DNA of 7,986 nt from contig CAJQMX010000297.1 in NCBI GenBank assembly GCA_905479515.1, forward strand, positions 1 to 7,986. The letters are read 5' to 3'. This document shows positions 1 through 5,114 of this stretch, piece after piece. The stretch comes from an uncultured Parasphingopyxis sp. GTDB taxonomy: Bacteria; Pseudomonadota; Alphaproteobacteria; Sphingomonadales; Sphingomonadaceae. The notes beneath the pieces were generated by a model, which had not been told where the DNA came from, made no database searches, and worked only from the letters and a program-made list of their open reading frames with translations. Within the stretch, counting starts at the first letter, position 1; every line of letters begins with the position of its first letter. The translations under genes and the position numbers were made by a program.

Positions 1-822
1 GAGGACTGGAGTGACTATCTGCCCTGCAACCGGGCCTATGCCGTGCCATGTGCCATCACGGGGCCCACCGGCCCCTATACCCGGTCGACGGCGCGCAAGG
101 GCGGCTGGCAATGGCGCATCCCGCTCCAGCACCGGATAGGCAACGGCCATGTGTATTGCGATCGCTATATCAGCGATCAGGATGCCGTCGATCAGCTGAT
201 GACGACGCTGGAAGGCGAACCACTGGCCGATCCGAAAAAGCTGTTTTTCAAGACGGGTAAGCGACGGAAATTGTGGAACAGGAATGTCGTGGCGATAGGC
301 CTGTCAGGCGGGTTTCTGGAACCGCTCGAGTCCACCAGCATCGACATCATCCAGAGCGGTATCGTCAATCTGCTGGCGCTGTTCCCCGAACGCGATTGCT
401 CATCAGCCGACCGGGATGAATATAACCGGTTGATGGATTTGGAGTTTGAACGGGTCCGGGATTTCCTGATGCTGCACTATGTCGCCACGCAGCGGGACGA
501 TGCGGATCTGTGGCGCGACATGCGCAACATGGAATGGCCGGATAGCCTGCGATACAAGATCGATGCGTTCCGCCGCCGGGGGGTTGTGCCCGAATATACG
601 CATGGCCTGTTCCTGCCGCCGAGCTGGCTGTCCGTCTTTATCGGGCAGAATATCGTTCCCGAAGCCTATGACCCGCGGGTTGACCTGATGTCCGCAGAAG
701 AGCTGGCGGCCAATCTTGAGCGGATCAGGACCAGTATTGCGGATGCGGTGTCCCGGACCAGCCGGCATGGCGATTTCATCAAAGATCATGGCGCAACCTT
801 CCAAGAGGCGGATGCATCATGA
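1..822 (+). CDS. Flavin-dependent tryptophan-halogenase family protein (5' end cut off)
   Basis: This is the C-terminal 273 residues of a PF04820-type flavin-dependent halogenase; the frame is open from base 1, so the start and the FAD-binding N-terminus lie outside the window. Family members use FADH2, O2 and chloride or bromide to make hypohalous acid, which reacts through an active-site lysine to halogenate an electron-rich aromatic. Seen here: the DWSxYLPC-type segment at the left edge, the family signature WQWRIP at 106-123, the RIGNGHVY stretch after it, and FLEPLEST at 313-336. The last carries the Glu-Ser pair corresponding to PrnA E346/S347. The catalytic lysine would be in the missing part. 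The C-terminus resembles that of the next gene (DSLRYKIDAF, YDPRVDLM). The stop overlaps the next start as ATGA, implying co-translation. Substrate cannot be told; free tryptophan should not be assumed from the family name. Confidence 0.93.
   Translation, partial: EDWSDYLPCNRAYAVPCAITGPTGPYTRSTARKGGWQWRIPLQHRIGNGHVYCDRYISDQDAVDQLMTTLEGEPLADPKKLFFKTGKRRKLWNRNVVAIGLSGGFLEPLESTSIDIIQSGIVNLLALFPERDCSSADRDEYNRLMDLEFERVRDFLMLHYVATQRDDADLWRDMRNMEWPDSLRYKIDAFRRRGVVPEYTHGLFLPPSWLSVFIGQNIVPEAYDPRVDLMSAEELAANLERIRTSIADAVSRTSRHGDFIKDHGATFQEADAS
804..808 (+). promoter_or_regulatory. Shine-Dalgarno for the second halogenase-family gene
   Basis: AGAGG lies ten bases before the ATG at 819, inside the last codons of the preceding gene. 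It supports 819 as the start and the coupled ATGA arrangement. Confidence 0.6.
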
Positions 823-2300
823 GTCAGGATAAAGCGCCTTTGACGAGCATTGCGATTTTTGGGCGAAGCCATGCGCTATGGCCTGTCGCCGCATTGCTGG
901 AGACGGTGCTGCCGGATCGGATCTCATTGATTCTTGTCGAAGATACGGATGCCTCCGATCTGCCCGGTGCCGCCAGTTTGGCTTGCGATAATCCCTTCTT
1001 TGAACAGATTGGATTTAATGCCAGAGACATGGTGCTGCATGGCAATGCGATGCTGGGCCTCGGCACGGATTGTCAGGGCTGGCAGGGCGAGGATAGCCGC
1101 TTTTTCACCGCACCTTCGGGATCATTGCCAGCGGTCAACGATATTGCCCTGCATCATGTCATGCTGCGCGCAGCGAAAATGCAGGGCCAACCGGAAAAGC
1201 TGGCCTATCTGTTTCAGCCCCTGCGCTTTGCCGCCCGTGTTGCCCTGACGCGGAAGTTCGCGGATCGGTCGGACGATCCCAATTCGCCGTTGCGGATGCT
1301 TGGGCCGACGATCCAGTTTGATCGGGCGGCGTTTGGCACGCAGCTGAAAGCGCGGTTCCCGGGAGGACGGGCGCAGATATTTGAGGGCCAAGCTGCATAT
1401 GCGGCGATGGGTGAGGGGGGGCATATCCTCTCTATGAAACTTGGCGACGGGCAAGAGATTGCGGCGGATGTGTTTGTGGATGTCTCGGGCGCGGCTTCCC
1501 GGTTGGTGCAAAGTGGAGAGCCGCTGCACAAGCATTCGCTCGCGCATATCCTGCCCTTTGATCACGTTACCCGCAGTTTCGATGCGGGTGCAGAGCCGGT
1601 CGATCATTTGCATAGCATCGCGCGGGCGCTGCCCGGCGCTATGGTCGTCGAAACGACTTTGCAGGATGGCATCGCATCCGAAATGCTCTTTTCCGCAGAT
1701 GTGATGCGTGTCGATGAGCCGTCCTCGCCATTCGAACCCGGCTATTGCGAGAATCCTTGGACGGGCAATTGTGTGCGGCTGGGCGCGGCTGCCGCGCAGC
1801 TGGGGCCATATCAGTCGGCGGATATGATGCTGCTGCTGGAACAGGCCCGGCACCTCGTGCGCGCCATTCCGGCCACCCGGTCGATGGATATCGAAGCGAC
1901 CGAGTTTAACCGGAACCAGCTGGGCTCTGCCCGGCAGATCAGCGATTTCCTCGCCTTGCCTTTTGTTCTGAATGGCAGGGATGAGCCATTATGGGCGGAG
2001 ATTCGCGACGCCGAACGCCCGGAACAGCTCCGGCTGCGGCTGGATCAGTTTGCCAGCCGGGGGCGTTTTGTGGAATTCGATCATGAACTGTTCGAGCGGC
2101 AAAGCTGGATCGAGATGATGATCGGCTTCGGCGTGACACCGGAACGCTATGATCCATCGACCGACTATCTCGACATGAAAAAGCTGGCACCGCTGCTCAA
2201 GAAAATGGTCGAGGGAATGACCCAGACGATACAGGCGATGCCCGCTCATGCCGACTATATGCGTGAGATGATTGCGGGCACGGAAATAGCGAAAGACTAG
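819..2300 (+). CDS. Divergent halogenase-family paralogue lacking catalytic motifs (putative pseudo-halogenase)
   Basis: A 493-residue protein of normal length for the tryptophan-halogenase family and clearly related to its upstream neighbour. Shared landmarks are the N-terminal beta-strand/VED segment (to about 41), VDVSG at 220-224 where the family has an IDCSG-like segment, and a C-terminal region with EQLRLRLDQF, SWIEMMIGFGVTPERYDP and MPAHADYM. The key motifs are gone. The FAD-binding GxGxxGW near residue 15 reads GRSHALW. The segment that carries the catalytic lysine (PrnA K79, K-L-G-I context) reads M78-L-G-L. No WxWxIP is found near 285-295. The FLEPLEST element reads QLGPYQSA at 327-334. 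The frame is unbroken, so this is not simple decay. It could be a non-catalytic partner, a binding or scaffold protein, or an enzyme with different chemistry. Family placement is firm, but any function is inference and halogenase activity looks unlikely. Confidence 0.85.
   Translation: MSQDKAPLTSIAIFGRSHALWPVAALLETVLPDRISLILVEDTDASDLPGAASLACDNPFFEQIGFNARDMVLHGNAMLGLGTDCQGWQGEDSRFFTAPSGSLPAVNDIALHHVMLRAAKMQGQPEKLAYLFQPLRFAARVALTRKFADRSDDPNSPLRMLGPTIQFDRAAFGTQLKARFPGGRAQIFEGQAAYAAMGEGGHILSMKLGDGQEIAADVFVDVSGAASRLVQSGEPLHKHSLAHILPFDHVTRSFDAGAEPVDHLHSIARALPGAMVVETTLQDGIASEMLFSADVMRVDEPSSPFEPGYCENPWTGNCVRLGAAAAQLGPYQSADMMLLLEQARHLVRAIPATRSMDIEATEFNRNQLGSARQISDFLALPFVLNGRDEPLWAEIRDAERPEQLRLRLDQFASRGRFVEFDHELFERQSWIEMMIGFGVTPERYDPSTDYLDMKKLAPLLKKMVEGMTQTIQAMPAHADYMREMIAGTEIAKD
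2297..2300. other. Shared stop codons of convergent genes (CTAG)
   Basis: The plus-strand halogenase paralogue ends with TAG at 2298-2300. The minus-strand WYL regulator ends with TAG read from 2299-2297. The palindrome CTAG supplies both stops, so the genes meet tail to tail with a 4-base overlap. I see no hairpin plus T-run on either side, so transcripts probably read into the opposite gene. Confidence 0.9.
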
Positions 2301-2992
2301 CGCTGCGGCCCATCCTTGGCTTCCATCTGGCGCAGGCATTCCACCAGCGAGCGTTCCTGTGCCGCCTTGTACGTTTCACCGGTAGGGCTGACACCCGCCA
2401 TTCGGTCGATGCGGAACATCCGGAAATCTTCCCGCAATTCGCACCAGGCGACAAGCGTCCAGACCTTTCCCCAGAACCACAGCCCGAGCGGATGAACGGC
2501 CCGGTTGGTCGCTGCGCCAGCTTCGTCCTGATAGTCGAAAGACAGGATGGCACGGGCGTCGACGGCAGCTTCGCAGGTATCGATCAGATGCCGCGTTTGT
2601 TCGGTCAGGCCCATTTTCGGCGCGTAAATCTGGGTGTTGGCCGCGCGTGATCGTTCCGTGTCGGGAAGCACGGCCTCGATCTTGACCAACGCTTCTTCCG
2701 CCGCACGCGCCATCGTGACGCCGCCCCAGGAACGCACGATCCGCGCGCCAGCCACCAGCGCGACAATCTCATCATGGGTGAACATCAGGGGAGGGAGGTC
2801 ATAGCCGCCGCGCATGACATAGCCGACGCCCGCTTCGCCATCGATCGGTACGCCTGTCGACTGGAGATCGGCAATGTCCCGGTAGATTGTGCGCTCAGAC
2901 ACTTCGAGCCATTCGGCGAGCATGGCCGCGGTAACGAGCCGACCGCCGCGCAGATATTGCACGATTTGAAAGAGGCGGTCGGCGCGTCGCAT
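2297..2992 (-). CDS. YafY-family HTH-WYL transcriptional regulator
   Basis: A 231-residue DNA-binding regulator. Residues 1-57 form an HTH_11/DeoR-like winged helix: RADRLFQIVQYL, then LAEWLEVSERTIYRDIADLQ as the helix-turn-helix, then GYVMRGGYDLPPL leading into the linker. Residues about 140-200 are a WYL domain: ILSFDYQ, HPLGLWFWGKVWTLVAWCELR and FRMFRIDRM. The name-giving tripeptide reads W-T-L at 178-180, a variant usual in YafY-type members. The arginines of FRIDR, which line the ligand groove in WYL domains, are present. The length fits the family. It lies 16 bases after the VOC gene with no good Shine-Dalgarno (CTGCTCCC precedes the ATG), so it is probably translated by reinitiation within a VOC-WYL operon. 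Target and ligand are unknown; local control of the VOC operon is the simplest guess. Confidence 0.9.
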   Translation of the reverse strand: MRRADRLFQIVQYLRGGRLVTAAMLAEWLEVSERTIYRDIADLQSTGVPIDGEAGVGYVMRGGYDLPPLMFTHDEIVALVAGARIVRSWGGVTMARAAEEALVKIEAVLPDTERSRAANTQIYAPKMGLTEQTRHLIDTCEAAVDARAILSFDYQDEAGAATNRAVHPLGLWFWGKVWTLVAWCELREDFRMFRIDRMAGVSPTGETYKAAQERSLVECLRQMEAKDGPQR

Positions 2993-3008
2993 GGGAGCAG
3001 TATAGCCG

Positions 3009-3380
3009 CTAGTTCTTGAAGATGCCGATGGAATTTCCCTCGGTGTCTATCGCGTAGAAAAATGATCCAGCCGGGATGGTCATGACGTCCGAGGCGATTT
3101 CACCGCCGGCTTCACCGACCCTGGCCATCACATCATCCAGTGCGAACGGCGTGGCCAGATGTGCCGTAATGCCTTCGCCCTTTTTGGCGGGGGTGCCGGG
3201 ATAGAGATGACCGGATGCTCCTACTCCGCCCGGATAGGGCAACACGGCCATCGGATTCGGGCCGGTATCGTCCCGCTTCAAGGGTTCGCCGAGAATTTTC
3301 TCATAGAATGCACTGGCGCGATCAAGGTCAGTGACGGGTATTTCCGTCCAGACAAGGCGATTGGGGGCATGTTCGGTCAT
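3009..3380 (-). CDS. VOC-superfamily (glyoxalase/bleomycin-resistance fold) protein
   Basis: A 123-residue protein with the paired beta-alpha-beta-beta-beta modules of the VOC fold: VWTEIPVTDLDRASAFYEKIL at the start of module one, then ITAHLATPFALDDVMARV and FFYAIDTEGNSIGIF in module two. The ATG at 3380 is chosen because AGGAAGGA sits eight bases upstream and the fold starts straight after; 42 more in-frame codons upstream look non-coding. Compared with glyoxalase I, the first metal-ligand position is Trp11 instead of His and the last is Gly119 instead of Glu. A glyoxalase-type metal site is therefore unlikely. H58 and H74 remain but need not be ligands. It could bind a hydrophobic or reactive compound, as bleomycin-binding VOC proteins do. 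It is the first gene of a two-gene unit with the WYL regulator, divergent from the MarR-EmrAB operon. Confidence 0.87.
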   Translation of the reverse strand: MTEHAPNRLVWTEIPVTDLDRASAFYEKILGEPLKRDDTGPNPMAVLPYPGGVGASGHLYPGTPAKKGEGITAHLATPFALDDVMARVGEAGGEIASDVMTIPAGSFFYAIDTEGNSIGIFKN

Positions 3381-3388
3381 TGGCGTAA

Positions 3389-3396
3389 TCCTTCCT
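3389..3396 (-). promoter_or_regulatory. Shine-Dalgarno that fixes the VOC gene start
   Basis: The minus strand reads AGGAAGGA, with eight bases between it and the ATG at 3380-3378. It is the best ribosome site in the window and supports the short 123-residue form over an upstream in-frame start at 3506. Confidence 0.75.
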
Positions 3397-3427
3397 GTTT
3401 TGGAACGCGCCTTATCGCACACCCCTA

Positions 3428-3445
3428 CTGACAGCCTTGTGTCAG
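3428..3445. promoter_or_regulatory. Inverted repeat CTGACA-N6-TGTCAG, candidate operator
   Basis: Two perfect 6-base half-sites (3428-3433 and 3440-3445) flank GCCTTG in the region between the VOC and MarR starts. It lies about 48 bases upstream of the VOC ATG, where a repressor site or a 5'-UTR hairpin could act. The WYL regulator is a possible binder because it is encoded in the operon below. There is no direct evidence, and short palindromes do occur by chance. Confidence 0.4.
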
Positions 3446-3490
3446 GAGTGTTTTCGATGCGGCTTTGGCTCGCATGGAAACACGTCTGCG

Positions 3491-3519
3491 TTGCATTTAA
3501 TATCAATGCTTATTATATG
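3491..3519 (+). promoter_or_regulatory. Probable sigma-70-type promoter of the MarR-EmrAB operon
   Basis: TTGCAT (3491-3496) and TATATG (3514-3519) are separated by exactly 17 bases in the only AT-rich island of the intergenic region. A start six to seven bases after the -10 falls at 3526, the A of the chosen MarR ATG. That implies a leaderless or nearly leaderless transcript, and no Shine-Dalgarno is visible before that ATG. Confidence 0.5.
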
Positions 3520-3520
3520 C
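3493..3520. promoter_or_regulatory. 28-bp inverted repeat overlapping the promoter, candidate MarR operator
   Basis: The left arm GCATTTAATA (3493-3502) and right arm TATTATATGC (3511-3520) match as reverse complements at 9 of 10 positions, with an 8-base spacer. The repeat spans from the -35 to the -10 of the proposed MarR promoter, the classical place for an autorepressor of the MarR family. Binding there would also cover a TATAAT read on the minus strand at 3517-3512. Confidence 0.55.
3512..3517 (-). promoter_or_regulatory. Possible -10 element for the divergent VOC-WYL operon
   Basis: The minus strand reads a perfect TATAAT here. No good -35 is seen 16-18 bases upstream (TCCGAA at 3540-3535 is poor), so the call is tentative. 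If used, transcription would start near 3505 and give a VOC leader of roughly 125 bases containing the 3428-3445 repeat. Confidence 0.3.
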
Positions 3521-3525
3521 GCCGC

Positions 3526-3969
3526 ATGGAAAATTTCGGATTTGAAGTGGTTGAAACAGCACGGCTGATCCGCCGCGAGTTCAACCGCCGGGCCGCAGCG
3601 CTTGGCACGACCCGTGAACAATGGCGCGTGCTTGCGATACTCCATCGTCATGGCGATGGACCGCGTCAGATCGATCTCGCCGAAACCCTTGAAGTAGAGC
3701 CGATCACTCTGTGCCGGATGATCGACAGGCTCGAGAGTCTGGGGCTGGTCGAGCGGCGGCGCGATGAGAATGATCGGCGGGCCTGGCGCATCCATCTGAC
3801 GGAAGAAGCCAAGCCTGTCATCGAGCAGCTCAAGATTCTGGCACAGGATTTCTCCGACGATATTCTGGCTGGCCTGGACCTGGGTGATGTTGCTGTAACG
3901 GTCGAGTCCTTGAACCGGGTCCGCGTCAATCTTGCTGCGATGGAAGTAGCGGACGAGGGCCGGTCATGA
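3526..3969 (+). CDS. MarR-family transcriptional regulator of the EmrAB operon
   Basis: A 147-residue winged-helix regulator. The N-terminal helix (FEVVETARLIRREFNRRA) and C-terminal helices form the dimer interface of the family. The DNA-binding core is TTREQWRVLAILHRH, the helix pair around residues 46-72 (QIDLAETLEVEPITLCRMID) and a wing RRRDENDRRAWRIHLT at 77-92 carrying the typical D-x-R-basic pattern. The start is set at ATG 3526 because homology begins there and the predicted transcription start coincides with it; ATG 3517 is an alternative adding three residues. The frame stays open to 3331, but that part runs through promoter sequence and antisense to VOC. The stop overlaps the emrA start as ATGA. 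As with E. coli EmrR/MprA, it probably represses itself and the pump until a drug-like ligand binds. A single cysteine (C63) lies in the recognition-helix region; thiol sensing is conceivable but unsupported. Confidence 0.9.
   Translation: MENFGFEVVETARLIRREFNRRAAALGTTREQWRVLAILHRHGDGPRQIDLAETLEVEPITLCRMIDRLESLGLVERRRDENDRRAWRIHLTEEAKPVIEQLKILAQDFSDDILAGLDLGDVAVTVESLNRVRVNLAAMEVADEGRS
3955..3959 (+). promoter_or_regulatory. Shine-Dalgarno for emrA
   Basis: GAGGG sits six bases before the ATG at 3966, within the last codons of the MarR gene. This is consistent with coupled translation across the ATGA overlap. Confidence 0.6.
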
Positions 3970-5114
3970 CCGATACTCTCAAACCGCTGGCTGACGAAGC
4001 GACTGGGACCGGCGAGAACGAACCCATTGTCGAACCCGAGGCTGTTCCCGGCAACGCTCCCGAACCGGAAAAAGGCAAGGCACCGCTCTGGCGACGGCTC
4101 GGGCTTTTGCTTGTGGTTCCGCTGCTTCTCCTGGCGGTCGGTGGGTATTTCTGGCTGACTTCAGGGCGCTATGTTTCGACCGACAATGCCTATGTGCAGC
4201 GCGATATGGTTTCGGTGGCGAGCCCGGTTTCCGGAACCATTGTGGCCGTTCATGTCACCGAGAATCAGCAGGTCCATCGCGGGGATCTTTTGTTCGAACT
4301 TGATGACCGGCCTTTTCGTGTCGCTCTGCAGCAGGCCAATGCGCAGATCGCCGATGCCCGTGTCCAGATTGCAGAGTTGCAAGCGCGCTCCTCGGGTACC
4401 CAGGGTGATATTATCGGCGCGCAGGCCAACCTGACATTCGCCGAGCGCAACCTTGCCCGGCATCAAAGCCTGATGGACCGCGGGTTTCTGAGCAGGGCGC
4501 GCTATGACGATGCGGTGCATGAAGTCGCCGAGGCGCGCGAACGGCTGGCCAATGCCCGGGCCGAAGCGCAATCGGCGCAGTCGGCTCTGGCGCAAGGCGG
4601 CGTGAGTGCACAGCCAGCCTTGCAGGCCGCACTGGCGGCCCGCGATGCTGCGCTGCTCAATCTGGAATATACACGGGTGCGGGCACCATCGGATGGCTAT
4701 GTGACCCAGGCAGACCGGGTTCAGGTTGGCAATATCATTGTCGGCGGTGTCCCGGTCGTTACCATTGTTCGCAGTGATGCGATTTGGGTTGAGGCCAATT
4801 TCAAGGAAACTGACCTTACCAATATGTTCGTCGGCCAGCCTGCGGAGATAGAGCTTGATGCCTATCCCGATATTGAAGTGCGCGGCCATGTCGCCAGTAT
4901 TGGCGTGGGAACCGGATCCGAATTCTCGCTTTTACCCGCCCAGAACGCGACAGGAAACTGGGTGAAGGTAACCCAGCGAGTGCCGGTGCGCATCGCGATT
5001 GACAACAATCCCGATCGGCCGCTGATCGCAGGCCTTTCGGTGAACGCAATTGTCGATACGAGGGACAGGCCAAGCCGCAATCCCGATACGCCTGCCGCCC
5101 AATCACCAAGGTGA
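3966..5114 (+). CDS. emrA: EmrA-like membrane-fusion (HlyD family) adaptor of a drug efflux pump
   Basis: A 382-residue periplasmic adaptor. Residues 1-44 form an acidic, proline-rich cytoplasmic tail ending in basic residues. One membrane helix covers about 45-64 (LGLLLVVPLLLLAVGGYFWL). YVSTDNAYVQRD at 69-80 is the hallmark opening of EmrA-type proteins. The split barrel-sandwich (lipoyl-like) domain lies at about 83-115 (SPVSGTIVAVHV) and 236-268 (TRVRAPSDGYVTQ). Between them, 118-232 is an alanine- and glutamine-rich helical hairpin that would form the periplasmic coiled coil. The beta-barrel follows (IWVEANFKETDLTNMFVGQPAEIELDAYP). Length is normal for EmrA (about 390). The stop overlaps the exporter gene as GTGA, placing adaptor and pump in one coupled unit. 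It should link EmrB to an outer-membrane TolC-type channel, which is not encoded in this window. Confidence 0.94.
   Translation: MTDTLKPLADEATGTGENEPIVEPEAVPGNAPEPEKGKAPLWRRLGLLLVVPLLLLAVGGYFWLTSGRYVSTDNAYVQRDMVSVASPVSGTIVAVHVTENQQVHRGDLLFELDDRPFRVALQQANAQIADARVQIAELQARSSGTQGDIIGAQANLTFAERNLARHQSLMDRGFLSRARYDDAVHEVAEARERLANARAEAQSAQSALAQGGVSAQPALQAALAARDAALLNLEYTRVRAPSDGYVTQADRVQVGNIIVGGVPVVTIVRSDAIWVEANFKETDLTNMFVGQPAEIELDAYPDIEVRGHVASIGVGTGSEFSLLPAQNATGNWVKVTQRVPVRIAIDNNPDRPLIAGLSVNAIVDTRDRPSRNPDTPAAQSPR
5109..5114 (+). promoter_or_regulatory. Shine-Dalgarno-like AGGTGA overlapping the emrA stop and the GTG start
   Basis: AGGTGA matches the 3' half of the anti-Shine-Dalgarno consensus. It contains the GTG at 5111 and the emrA TGA. 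It sits 14 bases before an in-frame ATG at 5129, a long but possible spacing. The GTG itself has no ribosome site upstream, so the start of emrB remains open between 5111 and 5129. Confidence 0.35.

Noticed and set aside
403..804. A 133-codon minus-strand open frame opposite the first halogenase gene
   Set aside because: It has shadow-type composition, no family resemblance and no supporting ribosome site; the sense strand carries conserved halogenase sequence throughout.
1122..1853. A 243-codon minus-strand open frame opposite the halogenase paralogue
   Set aside because: It is antisense to a clearly homologous gene, rich in Arg/His/Gln/Ile in the manner of reverse-frame translation of G+C-rich genes, and shows no recognisable domain.
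2301..2340. Rho-independent terminator after the halogenase pair
   Set aside because: Only a 5-base CTGCG/CGCAG pairing with a long loop and no T-run can be drawn, which is below what I would call.
3381..3506. N-terminal extension of the VOC frame by 42 codons
   Set aside because: The strong AGGAAGGA sits directly before the internal ATG at 3380 and the VOC fold begins there; the extension covers the control region.
3331..3525. N-terminal extension of the MarR frame by up to 65 codons
   Set aside because: It would run antisense through the VOC start and across the promoter and inverted repeat, and its translation does not look like a MarR N-terminus.
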